Counted from the first letter of the stretch, positions 9,058 through 18,167 are shown. The stretch is DNA of 64,000 nt from Paraburkholderia aspalathi (GCF_900116445.1 NZ_FPBH01000016.1:124001-188000), one strand, 5' to 3'. A program made the numbers and translations. The notes: generated from the sequence alone by a model not told the origin.

Positions 9058-9705
9058 ATGCCGAATCAGCCTCTACCCATCCTCCCATTGCTTCGTGACG
9101 ATTTACCGCTCGATACCGTCGCGCTGGCGCGTTTCATGATTGGCAAATATCTCGTGCACGACCTTCCCGAAGGCCGTATCAGCGGCCGCATTGTCGAAAC
9201 CGAGGCGTACCCGCTCGGCGATTCGACCAGCCACGCATTTGCAGGCCGGCGCCCGTATAACGGTTCGATGTTTCTCGCTCCCGGCCACGCTTATATCCGG
9301 CTCACGTATGGGCTTTCGTACATGCTGAACATGTCTGCGGAAGCGGAAGAGGTTGGCGCGGGTATTCTGATTCGCGCGATCGAGCCGCTGGAAGGTTTGC
9401 CGCTGATGGAGGCGCGGCGGCCTGGCGTGCCGCTGCGCGATCTCGCGCGCGGACCCGGCCGGCTCACCATGGCCTTGGGAATCGATCAGTCGTTTGACGG
9501 CCGCGATCTTTGCAGCGGACATGGCCTGTGGATCGGTGTGATCGAGACGGGCGATGTGCCGATCGGCGTGACGACCCGCATCGGCTTGTCGCGCGAGATG
9601 CATCGGCCGTTGCGGTTTTTCGAACCCGGCAGCGCGTTCGTCAGCGGAGCGCGAAAATTGCTGCTGCCACCGCATGCTGAGGCGTTGACGAGTCCGTCAA
9701 TCTGA
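9058..9705 (+). CDS. DNA-3-methyladenine glycosylase (AAG/MPG family)
   Basis: A 215-residue base-excision repair enzyme that removes 3-methyladenine and other alkylated purines. Family marks include GRIVETEAYPLGD with the catalytic glutamate, FLAPGHAYIRLTYGLSYMLN in the DNA-binding core, and GPGRLTMALGI. The length fits the bacterial members. I chose the ATG at 9058 because the homologous part starts there; a frame extending to 8986 has no family similarity. No strong ribosome-binding site precedes it. Confidence 0.92.
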   Translation: MPNQPLPILPLLRDDLPLDTVALARFMIGKYLVHDLPEGRISGRIVETEAYPLGDSTSHAFAGRRPYNGSMFLAPGHAYIRLTYGLSYMLNMSAEAEEVGAGILIRAIEPLEGLPLMEARRPGVPLRDLARGPGRLTMALGIDQSFDGRDLCSGHGLWIGVIETGDVPIGVTTRIGLSREMHRPLRFFEPGSAFVSGARKLLLPPHAEALTSPSI

Positions 9706-9975
9706 CCATTAGCGTCAGGCAATGCGGCGAAACACGTTCTGTGGAGACGCATTTTCCAACCATCAGACAGAAAGGTTACGATCCCGACAATTATTACGGT
9801 AAAACGAAGCCTTCAATCGTCTTTGGCGGTAAGTTTCGCCACACTCTTGCGTTTTGAACAATTATCTATCTCACAATTAAGGGTTTTCCCGCGATGATTG
9901 GGTGACTAGACTGAAATCACTCGCTTCTCACATGGTGTGGCAAGCGAAGCTAAAAAACAGATCTGGAGGTAAGTC

Positions 9976-10320
9976 ATGAAATCGCTCATCAAGGCAATCG
10001 CCGTTGCAGCCGTTCTCGCCGTCCCAGTAGCTTCGTTCGCTCAATCGGGCGACCAGCCCGCGACCCGCGCAGAAGTCCGCAGTCAGTTGATTCAGCTTGA
10101 ACAAGCGGGCTATAACCCGGCCGCCAGCAACGACACGAACTATCCGAGCGACGCTCAAGCCGCCGAAAGCCGTGTGCAGGCGCAAAATCCGGCAGTCGCG
10201 CAAACGCAGGAACCCGTCGCGGATACCAGCGGTTACGGTGGCGCAGTGAGCGGTTCGTCACAAGCCGGTGGCGTCTTGCAACCGACGTCTGGCCCGAAGT
10301 CGGTTTATTTTGGTAACTAA
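9976..10320 (+). CDS. DUF4148 secreted small protein
   Basis: A 114-residue protein with a signal peptide (IAVAAVLAVPVASFAQ) and the DUF4148 core TRAEVRSQLIQLEQAGYNP, a family almost confined to Burkholderiaceae and of unknown role. A GGAGG stands six bases before the ATG. The last codons, through the stop, form the first unit of a 13-bp tandem repeat that runs on downstream. A second DUF4148 gene lies at 19124. Confidence 0.88.
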   Translation: MKSLIKAIAVAAVLAVPVASFAQSGDQPATRAEVRSQLIQLEQAGYNPAASNDTNYPSDAQAAESRVQAQNPAVAQTQEPVADTSGYGGAVSGSSQAGGVLQPTSGPKSVYFGN

Positions 10321-10378
10321 GTTTGGTAACTAAGTTTGGTAACTAAGTTTGGTAACTGAGTTTGGCAACCAAGTTTGG
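10308..10378 (+). repeat. 13-bp tandem repeat over a stop codon
   Basis: Five copies of a 13-base unit (consensus GTTTGGTAACTAA) plus a six-base partial sixth. The first copy (10308-10320) encodes the end of the DUF4148 protein and its TAA; copies two and three are exact; copies four and five have diverged to ...AACTGA and GCAACCAA. The array therefore repeats the 3' end of the gene together with its stop. Confidence 0.93.
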
Positions 10379-10562
10379 AGGCCGGCTGGTCCGGCCGGCA
10401 GTTGATGTGACCGAAGCGGGGCGTGCGTAAATTAGCTGAGCGCACGTTCCGCCGTTCCGCAAGCAGTCAGCAATGTGATGCGGCGACCCACGTGCGCGCT
10501 TTATGCGGCGCGCATTCTCACGGTCCACAATTCAGGAACCTCCGCTGCCGAAAGGTAGCTTC

Positions 10563-10594
10563 GCCCAACCTTTTTCAAGGATTGGGCTTTTTTT
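10563..10594 (+). terminator. Rho-independent terminator
   Basis: A GCCCAA/TTGGGC stem (10563-10568 with 10582-10587), extendable by inner pairs, followed by seven T (10588-10594). It works only on the plus strand. It lies 243 bases beyond the DUF4148 stop, so it ends either a long 3' untranslated region or a small RNA from 10380-10594. Confidence 0.8.
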
Positions 10595-10656
10595 GCGCCC
10601 CGTTCAGCAGTGCGCGAAGCCCGCCGTGTGGCGCGACCTGCGATATGCCGCGAACC

Positions 10657-11100
10657 TCAGGGGCGTTCGCCGTGGATATAGAACTCGAGTTGCTGAATGG
10701 TGAATTGCTGTTCGGCGATGATGTTCTTCACCAGATCGCCGATCGACACCATGCCGACCAGGCGGTCGTTTTCGATGACCGGCAAGTGGCGCATGCGCCG
10801 TTCGGTCATCAGAGCCATGCAATCATCGGTGGTCTGGTCAGGGCGGACAAAGCGCACGGCTTTGCTCATGATGTCGCGCACCGGCGTAGCCTTCGACGAA
10901 CGATCCATCAGGACGACCTTCCGCGCATAGTCCCGCTCCGTAACGATCCCGGCGATGCTGTCGCCGTCCGTCACGACCAGTGCGCCGATGCCTTTTTCAG
11001 CCATCAGCTTGATCGCGTCGTAGACGGAATCGTCGGCCCCGACGGTGAAGACGGTGGTGTTGTTCGGTTTAGTTTTAAGAAGCTGTGCAACGCTTGTCAT
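10657..11100 (-). CDS. CBS domain pair protein
   Basis: A 147-residue cytoplasmic protein made of two CBS motifs, VYDAIKLMAEKGIGALVVTD near residues 27-46 and TTDDCMALMTERRMRHLPVI in the second half, plus a short tail. CBS pairs bind adenosyl ligands such as AMP, ATP or NAD and act as sensors. It is a stand-alone gene, so no target enzyme can be named. Confidence 0.9.
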   Translation of the reverse strand: MTSVAQLLKTKPNNTTVFTVGADDSVYDAIKLMAEKGIGALVVTDGDSIAGIVTERDYARKVVLMDRSSKATPVRDIMSKAVRFVRPDQTTDDCMALMTERRMRHLPVIENDRLVGMVSIGDLVKNIIAEQQFTIQQLEFYIHGERP

Positions 11101-11343
11101 GGAGCAACTCCGTTTCGCAGTGCAGCACGCCGATGCGGCGCGCTGTCGTGAGGGACAGGCTATTCCAGTATAGGCGCGGCGCGCGGCGGAAGGACCTCGG
11201 GAATACCTGTGGCGCGCAATGCGTTTAACTCAGATAGCCATGTGATGCGCGTTGGTTTGGCGCGCGGCACGCGGGCATCCGGGCGCGGTGTGCCGATTAG
11301 CGGTAAACTGCCGGTCCATACCGCATCCCAATTTTGCGGGTTC

Positions 11344-12018
11344 ATGTCAGCACCATTGTCCAACGCCATGCTCACGTCTCACGATCCGTCGCAAGCAACA
11401 GACGGCGCACCCAGCGGCGAGTGCGTCGTCCTCGACGCTACCGCCACGCTCCCCACGCGCTACGGCACGTTTACCTCTTACGTGTTTCGCGTGGCCGATA
11501 GCGGCGCCGAACATCTCGCGCTCGTGATGGGCGACGTCGCAAACCAGTCGTCCGTGTTGACGCGCCTGCACTCCGAGTGCCTGACGGGCGACGTGCTCGG
11601 CTCGTACCGCTGCGATTGCGGCGAACAACTCGATCTGGCGCTGCGTTATATCGCGGCTGAAGGCTGTGGGGTGCTGCTGTATCTACGCGGCCACGAAGGG
11701 CGCGGCATTGGCCTGTCGAACAAGATCCGCGCGTATGCGTTGCAAGAGCAGGGCCGTGACACCGTCGAGGCCAATCTCGATCTCGGCTTGCCCGACGACT
11801 CGCGTGAATACGATTCCGCGGCAGGCATTCTGCGCACGCTCAAGGTCACTTCGGTGCGCCTGATGAGCAACAATCCGGAGAAATTCGACACGCTGTCGAA
11901 GCATGGCATTCCGGTATGCGAGCGGGTGGCGCTGGCGATTCCGATGCGCGAGGAAAACGAGCGCTATATCCGCACCAAACAATTGAAGTTTGGGCACTAC
12001 TTCGACGAAAACGAATAA
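11344..12018 (+). CDS. ribA: GTP cyclohydrolase II
   Basis: A 224-residue enzyme that opens GTP to 2,5-diamino-6-ribosylamino-pyrimidinone phosphate, the first step of riboflavin synthesis. The zinc ligands C79, C90 and C92 are present (SECLTGDVLGSYRCDCGEQL), followed by LYLRGHEGRGIGLSNKIRAY and SVRLMSNNPEKF. The start at 11344 gives a normal N-terminus; an ATG at 11368 is an alternative. A perfect hairpin follows the stop. Confidence 0.95.
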   Translation: MSAPLSNAMLTSHDPSQATDGAPSGECVVLDATATLPTRYGTFTSYVFRVADSGAEHLALVMGDVANQSSVLTRLHSECLTGDVLGSYRCDCGEQLDLALRYIAAEGCGVLLYLRGHEGRGIGLSNKIRAYALQEQGRDTVEANLDLGLPDDSREYDSAAGILRTLKVTSVRLMSNNPEKFDTLSKHGIPVCERVALAIPMREENERYIRTKQLKFGHYFDENE

Positions 12019-12030
12019 TCGACACATGCA

Positions 12031-12066
12031 CGCCGGCCACCGTTTGTTTGCAAACGGTGGCCGGCG
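12031..12066 (+). terminator. Strong hairpin after ribA
   Basis: Sixteen-base perfect inverted repeat (12031-12046 with 12051-12066) around a TTTG loop, 12 bases after the ribA stop. No long T run follows, so it may act as an mRNA-stabilising hairpin or a weak terminator. Confidence 0.75.
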
Positions 12067-12162
12067 TTGTGGCGTCGGTTTCGTCAATGTAGTGCGGCCT
12101 TGACGCGGTGATGACATCTCTGCGGCGTGTCTACGGCGTATCGAGCCGCGAGCCGCCGCGAA

Positions 12163-12363
12163 TCAGAACAAGCCAAAGTCGTCGTTGCTATCCGGGATTG
12201 CGTTCAGCACGTCCCGAAGCGCTCGCCAGCCTGTCAGTCCCGCAAGACTTGCCCGGATCGCCATCCAGTGGCGGACGCTCGTGGTCGCGCGCGTTCGCGA
12301 GATTCGACGCTCCACGATCTTCCGCGATTCCATCGATGCGCGCAGCAAAGGGCAGGTATGCAT
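12163..12363 (-). CDS. Small hypothetical protein (66 aa)
   Basis: Not recognised. The ORF has a textbook AGGAGG six bases before its ATG and starts 27 bases after the stop of the NmrA-like gene on the same strand, so it is probably translated from that mRNA. The protein begins MHTCPLLRASMESRK, is basic in the first half (RKIVERRISRTR) and ends GWRALRDVLNAIPDSNDDFG. No membrane segment or signal peptide is seen. Confidence 0.5.
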   Translation of the reverse strand: MHTCPLLRASMESRKIVERRISRTRATTSVRHWMAIRASLAGLTGWRALRDVLNAIPDSNDDFGLF

Positions 12364-12389
12364 GTCATTCCTCCTGATACGAGTGCCGT

Positions 12390-13310
12390 TTAGCGCGCAG
12401 TGGCGTTTGCATTTGCAGCTGAAGTTTCAGCGACACGCGCCAGGATCGACGCAAACACGCCCTCTAGCGCAGTCGCGCCGAAGCGCCGCTCGCTGATCTC
12501 CGTTTCGACGTCGATGCGGCCCGCGTTATGTGCGTCGTACAGATCCGTGATGAGGCGCGCGTGGTTCTCGCCGAGTCCCGCGCCATGAAGCATGGCGGCC
12601 CATTCGCTGCGTGGCACTTCGTAGGCCGTGATCTGACGGTGCGCCAATGCACCGAGTGTGCGTGCGACATCTAACGCGCTGATGCGCGTTTCACCTTCGA
12701 TACTCACCACTCGTGGTGACACCTTCGCCGGCCTGTCGTCGAGCAATAGCTCAGCGGCCAGCAGTCCGACATCCTCTGCAGCAACCGTCGGAAACATCTT
12801 GCTCAACGGATGATGCAGACTCGGCAGCACGCCTCTGGCGAGTGCGACCGGCAGCACGCGCGCCCAGTTGTGCATGTGTTCGGCTGCGCGCAGAAACGTC
12901 AACTGCGAATCAATAGGTGCGAGTTGCGTCTCGAGGGCGTGGAAGAGCGTCGTGATGCCGGTGCCGCTCGCGTGTTCCGCGCCGTAGTCGGACAGCGCGA
13001 GCACCCGTTGCGGCGGGTCGGCGCGCAAAGTGTCAGCGCTCACGTCGATCATGCGCCGCATCGTGGTTGCGGGATCGGCGTCCGCGTGCGGCACTGGACA
13101 GAGTATCTGTACCGCTTCCGCGCCTTCGATGGCGCGCGCGACCGAAGCCGGATCGAGCAGATCGGCGATGGCGATTTCACAGCCGATTTCCGCTAACGCC
13201 TTGCCTTGCCTCGCGTGGCGCACGACCGCGCGCACTTCGCGGCCCGCCCGGCGCAACGCCGCCGCACTCACTCTGCCTACATTGCCTGCTGCTCCAAAGA
13301 TCACGTACAC
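12390..13310 (-). CDS. NmrA/QOR2-like NAD(P)-binding oxidoreductase
   Basis: A 306-residue atypical short-chain dehydrogenase. The dinucleotide-binding motif GAAGNVG sits at residues 6-12, followed by GREVRAVVRHARQGKALAEI. This suits NmrA-like sensors and NAD(P)H:quinone reductases. The start is a GTG at 13310 with AGGAAGGAG just upstream; the same frame is open to 13928 but that part has no family similarity. It is divergent from the AraC gene at 13518, which may regulate it. Confidence 0.85.
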   Translation of the reverse strand: MYVIFGAAGNVGRVSAAALRRAGREVRAVVRHARQGKALAEIGCEIAIADLLDPASVARAIEGAEAVQILCPVPHADADPATTMRRMIDVSADTLRADPPQRVLALSDYGAEHASGTGITTLFHALETQLAPIDSQLTFLRAAEHMHNWARVLPVALARGVLPSLHHPLSKMFPTVAAEDVGLLAAELLLDDRPAKVSPRVVSIEGETRISALDVARTLGALAHRQITAYEVPRSEWAAMLHGAGLGENHARLITDLYDAHNAGRIDVETEISERRFGATALEGVFASILARVAETSAANANATAR

Positions 13311-13517
13311 GTTGAGCTCCTTCCTGGGTCGGTATGCGGCCATCTTAGGGAGACGGCGACGGAGAAACGCGCGGGCACGGATCGTCGTGCGCAGATTCGG
13401 ATGATTGTTTTTCTTTGTGGCGGCGCAGCACGTGCGTTGAAGCGGTGCGCGCCAAGCGAAAGAGCAAAAAACGCAGCACAATGCACACACATTGGCCGCC
13501 ATCCACGAGGGAAAGCA

Positions 13518-14453
13518 ATGAACGCCGTGACACCGATACCGCAGCCGCATAGTGGCTCTCGCATCGCGCTTCTCTCGAGCAAGACGCTCGGCTGGCAGGG
13601 CTTCGGCGCGGAACTGGTCAACGTGTCGGCCGGGCTGCACCGGATTCCAGCGCTCAAGCATCATCGCGTGGGTGTGCATGTCGGTGCGCCGGTCAAGGCG
13701 CGTTGCGTGTGCAATGAGCGCCGCTATTCGCGGATTCAGGCGCACGGCGATGCGGATGTTATTCCCGCGGGCGTCGACGGGCAGTGGACCGATGAGGCCG
13801 CCTGCACGATTTTCAGTGTGTGGATAGGCGAAGACTTCGCGCAGAGGACCGTCGAACAACTCGAATTGAAGACGAGCGAAGCGCGGCTTCGTCCGCAGTT
13901 CCAGATGCGCGACCCGCGTTTTCAGCATCTGGCTTGGGCGCTACGCGCGGAACTTGAAGCGGACGATACGTCCGATCCGCTCTACGCCGAAAGCCTGTGT
14001 ACGGCGATGGTGGTGCGGCTGATCGGCAGCGCGCCGGCACTCGACAAACTCGAAAACAAACGTCGCACGCTGGTGCCGAAGACCGCCGCTCGTGTGATCG
14101 AGTTTATCGAAGCGAACCTCGATCAACGCCTCACTCTTGGCGAACTGGCAGTGCATGCTGAGTTGAGTGTCCCGCATTTCAAGGTGCTGTTTCGCGAAAC
14201 GCTCGGTATGCCGGTGCATCAGTATGTCGTCCAGCGGCGCGTGGAGCGGGCGAGAGCGCTATTGCTTCAAGGCAGGTTGAGCGCGAGTCAGATCGCGCTG
14301 GAAACGGGCTTTGCGCATCAGAGTCATATGGCGCATTGGATGGGGCGGTTGTTGGGCGTTACGCCGCGCGAGTTGGTCAAGTCAAGCGCGAATCCAGGCA
14401 GCATTGTGGAGCTCGACGCCTTCAATGCCCGTCGCATTGCAACACCGCGATAG
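13518..14453 (+). CDS. AraC family transcriptional regulator
   Basis: A 311-residue regulator with a variable N-terminal sensing half and a C-terminal double helix-turn-helix from about residue 205 (RVIEFIEANLDQRLTLGELA, then SASQIALETGFAHQSHMAHW). The recognition-helix region and the final GVTPRELVKS agree with the family. The ATG at 13518 is preceded by a GAGGGAAAG element. It lies head to head with the NmrA-like gene, its likely target. Confidence 0.9.
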   Translation: MNAVTPIPQPHSGSRIALLSSKTLGWQGFGAELVNVSAGLHRIPALKHHRVGVHVGAPVKARCVCNERRYSRIQAHGDADVIPAGVDGQWTDEAACTIFSVWIGEDFAQRTVEQLELKTSEARLRPQFQMRDPRFQHLAWALRAELEADDTSDPLYAESLCTAMVVRLIGSAPALDKLENKRRTLVPKTAARVIEFIEANLDQRLTLGELAVHAELSVPHFKVLFRETLGMPVHQYVVQRRVERARALLLQGRLSASQIALETGFAHQSHMAHWMGRLLGVTPRELVKSSANPGSIVELDAFNARRIATPR

Positions 14454-14558
14454 ACCTTAAAAACGCACTGCAGCATAAGCAGTTTGGAGGATCGGCTCTA
14501 TTGCCCTCGATCGATTTGTATAGCTAAATACGCGGACTTCGCAACCGGAGGCCGTCAC

Positions 14559-15653
14559 ATGTCGAAATCGAAGGGTTCTCGCATCGTCGCCTGGGCGATC
14601 GCGGCCGCAGTCGCCAATGCGCCGCTCGCTGTGCTTCTCACCATCGCCACTCCGGTTGCCATCGAGCGCGCAGTCGCCGCGACGTCGACCACCAGCGCCG
14701 ATGATTATGCGGCAACCCGCTATCCCATCGTCCTCGTCCACGGCCTCACTGGGACCGACAAATATCTCGGCGTGCTCGACTACTGGTACGGCATTCAGTC
14801 CGACCTCCAGCAGCACGGCGCAAGCGTGTATGTGGCGAACCTGTCGGGCTTTCAGAGCGATGACGGTCCGAACGGCCGCGGCGAACAGTTACTCGCTTAC
14901 GTGAAGCAGGTGCTGGCCGCGACCGGCGCGCAGAAGGTGAATCTGATCGGCCACAGCCAGGGCGGATTGACCTCGCGCTATGTTGCGGCAGTAGCGCCGG
15001 AACTCGTCGCTTCGGTCACCACGATCGGTACACCGCATCGCGGTTCGGAGTTCGCCGACTTCGTGCAGGACGCGTTGCAAAAAGATCCGACCGGTCTTTC
15101 GACACCGATCATCGGCGCGTTTGCGAATATATTCGGTATCCTGACGAGTAGTAATCACAACACGAATCAGAATGCGGTAGCCGCGCTGCAGACGCTGACC
15201 ACGGCTAACGCCGCGGCCTACAACTTGCGCTATCCGAGTGCCGGCCTCGGTGCGCCCGGTTCATGCCAAACGGGCGCCGCGACTGAAACCGTCAACGGCA
15301 ACACGCATCTGCTGTACTCGTGGGCGGGCAGTGCGATTCAGCCGACCTCCGTGCTTGGCATCCCCGGCGCCACTGACACCAGCGTCGCGCCAATCGATTC
15401 CGCCAACCTCCTTGATGCTTCGACACTCGTCCTGTACGGCACCGGCACGATCATGCTGAGCCGCCGGTCGGGGCAGAACGACGGACTCGTCTCGGTGTGC
15501 AGCGCACTCTACGGCAAGGTGCTCGGCACCAGCTATAAGTGGAACCATCTTGACGAGATCAACCAGTTGCTCGGCGTGCGCGGCGCGAACGCGGCCGACC
15601 CGGTGGCAGTGATTCGCACGCAGGCGAATCGCCTGAAGACGCAAGGCGTGTGA
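14559..15653 (+). CDS. lipA: Triacylglycerol lipase, family I.2
   Basis: A 364-residue secreted lipase. A signal peptide of about 44 residues ends near AVAAT. The oxyanion-loop region PIVLVHGLTG, nucleophile S133 in GHSQGG, an aspartate in GQNDGLVS and a histidine in KWNHLDEIN make the catalytic set. Two cysteines (GSCQTG and VSVCSA) can form the disulfide known from Burkholderia lipases. It needs the foldase encoded five bases downstream and should leave the cell by type II secretion after periplasmic folding (known for the family). Confidence 0.95.
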   Translation: MSKSKGSRIVAWAIAAAVANAPLAVLLTIATPVAIERAVAATSTTSADDYAATRYPIVLVHGLTGTDKYLGVLDYWYGIQSDLQQHGASVYVANLSGFQSDDGPNGRGEQLLAYVKQVLAATGAQKVNLIGHSQGGLTSRYVAAVAPELVASVTTIGTPHRGSEFADFVQDALQKDPTGLSTPIIGAFANIFGILTSSNHNTNQNAVAALQTLTTANAAAYNLRYPSAGLGAPGSCQTGAATETVNGNTHLLYSWAGSAIQPTSVLGIPGATDTSVAPIDSANLLDASTLVLYGTGTIMLSRRSGQNDGLVSVCSALYGKVLGTSYKWNHLDEINQLLGVRGANAADPVAVIRTQANRLKTQGV

Positions 15654-15657
15654 ACGG

Positions 15658-16716
15658 ATGCGGCGATTGGATCGGCAGCAGGGCAGCGCGCGCAGTCAGT
15701 GGCTGGTTTTCGTGGCGGTGGGTGTGGTGTCGGCCGGCGCGGCGTTGTGGGTGAACCGCCCGCCGTCCGCGCATGATGCGTCAGCGTTGCACGCGGTGAA
15801 TGCAGCGAGCTCTGCGCAACCCGCGGTTGCTTCGGGCAAGGACATGGTGGCCGGCAGGTCGGCGGCCGGCGCATTGCCCGCTTCGCTCGACGGTTCGTCG
15901 CCACCGCATTTGCCAACCGATGGCCGCGGCCACCTCGCGCACACGCGTGCGGTCCGCGATTTCTTCGATTATTTCCTGACGACGCAGAACGAAATCTCTC
16001 CCGCGACGCTCGATGCTTTGGTGCGTCGCCAGATCGCCGCGCAACTCGACGGCACGCCGGCCGCCGACGAAGCGGTGACCGTCTGGCAGCGCTACAACGC
16101 GTATCGAACGGCGCTCGACCAACTGCCACAAACCTCGCCAATCCAAAGCCAGAACGGCGCAAAGCTGGACCTCGACGCGCTGCAGCTCTCGCTCGATCAG
16201 CGCGACGCCTTAGGCGCCCGCTTGATGGGCGAATGGAACGAGCCGTTCTTCGGAGCCGAATCGCAGCAGCAACATACGGATCTGGCGCGCCTGCGCATCG
16301 CGTCAGATGATTCGTTGAGCGCAGCGCAAAAAGCGGCGCGTCTCACCGCACTAGACGCGACACTGCCGCCGGAAACGCGCGCAGCCCACGAACGAGCGCG
16401 CCAGCAACAGGCCGCACTCGACGCGATCAGTCAAGCGCAGAAGCAGGGCGGTTCGCTCGATACGATGCGTGCGCAGATCACGCAGACACTTGGGCCTGAA
16501 GCGGCGCAGCGCGTCGTGCAGATGCAGCAGGCTGACGACGCCTGGCAAGCCCGCTACGCGGACTATGCGAGCCAGCGCGCGCAGATCGACAAACAGGGTT
16601 TGTCGCGTCAGCAACGCGACGCGCAGATTGCGCAGTTGCGCCAGCAGTTCTTCACCAATCCGAGCGACGTGATGCGCGCGGCGTCGCTCGATCGCGGCAG
16701 CGGTTCGGCAAACTGA
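15658..16716 (+). CDS. lif: Lipase-specific foldase (Lif)
   Basis: A 352-residue steric chaperone anchored in the inner membrane by one N-terminal segment (WLVFVAVGVVSAGAALWV). A variable Ala/Pro-rich linker leads to the conserved TRAVRDFFDYFLTTQNE motif, the mark of lipase foldases. The long alpha-helical, Gln/Arg-rich arm that wraps around the lipase follows. Starting four bases after the lipase stop, it is co-transcribed and folds that lipase in the periplasm. Confidence 0.95.
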   Translation: MRRLDRQQGSARSQWLVFVAVGVVSAGAALWVNRPPSAHDASALHAVNAASSAQPAVASGKDMVAGRSAAGALPASLDGSSPPHLPTDGRGHLAHTRAVRDFFDYFLTTQNEISPATLDALVRRQIAAQLDGTPAADEAVTVWQRYNAYRTALDQLPQTSPIQSQNGAKLDLDALQLSLDQRDALGARLMGEWNEPFFGAESQQQHTDLARLRIASDDSLSAAQKAARLTALDATLPPETRAAHERARQQQAALDAISQAQKQGGSLDTMRAQITQTLGPEAAQRVVQMQQADDAWQARYADYASQRAQIDKQGLSRQQRDAQIAQLRQQFFTNPSDVMRAASLDRGSGSAN

Positions 16717-16744
16717 ACCCGCTATCGCGACCTGACAAGGCATC

Positions 16745-17572
16745 TCAACCCGGCGCGGCGCCCGTCAATTGCGAGTACACGTCATGCGACAGTTGCAACA
16801 GCACCTTGCGATCGATCCCGCCTGACACCGCATAGCCGAAGTCGCCGTCGACCCAGTAGAACACGTTCACTGGCCCGTCCTGATACAGCTTGAACGCAGT
16901 GGTATTCGAATTCACCTGACGGTGCGAAATGCACAGCGTCACGCGCTCGCCATTCGGCCCGCGATACATGAACTGCGCGGTCGGTCCATCGGCGCCCGGC
17001 AACAGGCGGCCACCCGAAAGATTGAAACCGCTCTTCGAGAGCATCGGCGGATGCACGTTGGTGCCGAGCCGGTTTGACAGCCATTGCACGAAATCCTGCT
17101 CATGATCCGCAGTCATTTCGGCTGGACGGTCGACGGCGGGCATATAGACCACATGCGCCACCGCGGCCTGCCGCGCAAACATTTCCGAACTGTCCGCACT
17201 GACCGGGCGCGTGTTCGACTGACCGGCGACCGGCGCCACGACGTCCTGCCCCATATGCGTGCCGACGCCGATGCCCACGCCCAACACCAGCGCTGCCGCC
17301 ATCCCCGCAAACTGCGGCCAGTTGGCGGCTATGCGCCAGCGGCGCCCACTGGCCAGAGGCGTTTGCAGACGTTTGGGCACGGGCTCGCTCAGCACGCGGT
17401 CATAGCGGTCATGAAACATGTTGTTCAGCGAGAAATAATCGCTGACGCGTGCGGCCAACTCGGGGTTCTGTTCGAGCGCGCGCTCCACCTCGACGCGTCG
17501 TTCGTCGGACAGCGTGCCGTCCACGTACGCGTGCAGTTCTTGTTCGCCGATCGGCGTGTGTTGGTCGCTCAT
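16745..17572 (-). CDS. Membrane anti-sigma factor
   Basis: A 275-residue protein: a cytoplasmic N-terminal part with HAYVDGTLSDERRVEVERAL, one membrane segment near residues 95-115 (FAGMAAALVLGVGIGVGTHM) and a periplasmic domain. The start overlaps the sigma gene's stop by ATGA, a strong sign of coupling. The N-terminus resembles zinc anti-sigma domains but lacks the CxxC pair, so it probably does not bind zinc. It should hold the ECF sigma factor inactive at the membrane. Confidence 0.85.
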   Translation of the reverse strand: MSDQHTPIGEQELHAYVDGTLSDERRVEVERALEQNPELAARVSDYFSLNNMFHDRYDRVLSEPVPKRLQTPLASGRRWRIAANWPQFAGMAAALVLGVGIGVGTHMGQDVVAPVAGQSNTRPVSADSSEMFARQAAVAHVVYMPAVDRPAEMTADHEQDFVQWLSNRLGTNVHPPMLSKSGFNLSGGRLLPGADGPTAQFMYRGPNGERVTLCISHRQVNSNTTAFKLYQDGPVNVFYWVDGDFGYAVSGGIDRKVLLQLSHDVYSQLTGAAPG

Positions 17573-18087
17573 CGCACCACCTGTAGTTTTGCACCGGGCT
17601 GCGTGCCCGCCATCAATGCCCGAAGCCGCTCGCGCCCACGCGACAGGCGCGACATCACCGTGCCGATCGGAATGTTCAGCGCCAGCGCCACGTCGGCGTA
17701 GCTCATTTCCTCGAGACCGACCAGCAGCACGACTTCGCGCTGCTCCATCGGCAGACGCTGCAGCGCGTAGTCGAGGTCGCGCATTTCCAGTGAACGGGTC
17801 TGGTCGGACTGCACGGCAAATTCGCTTTCGTGGACGCTGTCGTCGTCGACCGCTACGTGAACCGCGCGTGCGGAAGCCTTGCGCGCCTGATTGGCGAACA
17901 CGTTGTGCATGATCGTGAACAGCCATGCACGCAGGTCGGTGCCCGGCTGGAACATGCCGGTACGGCCGAGCGCGCGTTCGAGCGTGTCCTGCACCAGATC
18001 GTCGGCGAGATCGCGATTGTTGATCAGCGCTCGCGCATAGCGCCGCAAGCGCGGCACATGCTCCATCAACTCGTCACGGACATCCAT
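17569..18087 (-). CDS. ECF RNA polymerase sigma factor
   Basis: A 172-residue sigma-70 family factor with only regions 2 and 4. Region 2 contains NRDLADDLVQDTLERAL and TDLRAWLFTIMHNVF; region 4 contains EEMSYADVALALNIPIGTVM followed by SRLSRGRERLR. It lies between two anti-sigma-like genes on the same strand. A GGAATAAA box upstream (18185-18192) suggests autoregulation. The nearby catalase and cytochrome b561 genes point to an oxidative or envelope stress role (inference). Confidence 0.93.
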   Translation of the reverse strand: MDVRDELMEHVPRLRRYARALINNRDLADDLVQDTLERALGRTGMFQPGTDLRAWLFTIMHNVFANQARKASARAVHVAVDDDSVHESEFAVQSDQTRSLEMRDLDYALQRLPMEQREVVLLVGLEEMSYADVALALNIPIGTVMSRLSRGRERLRALMAGTQPGAKLQVVR

Positions 18088-18167
18088 TTTCTATCCCAAT
18101 CGTGGGGCTTCTCGTAGGCGCCGGGTGGGCAGCCGTCGATTGAACCACCACGCGTATTCGAGGTGCA

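Noticed and set aside
13311..13928. N-terminal extension of the NmrA-like protein to 512 residues
   Set aside because: The extension has no family similarity, overlaps the divergent AraC gene, and a GTG with a strong ribosome-binding site at 13310 starts the normal protein.
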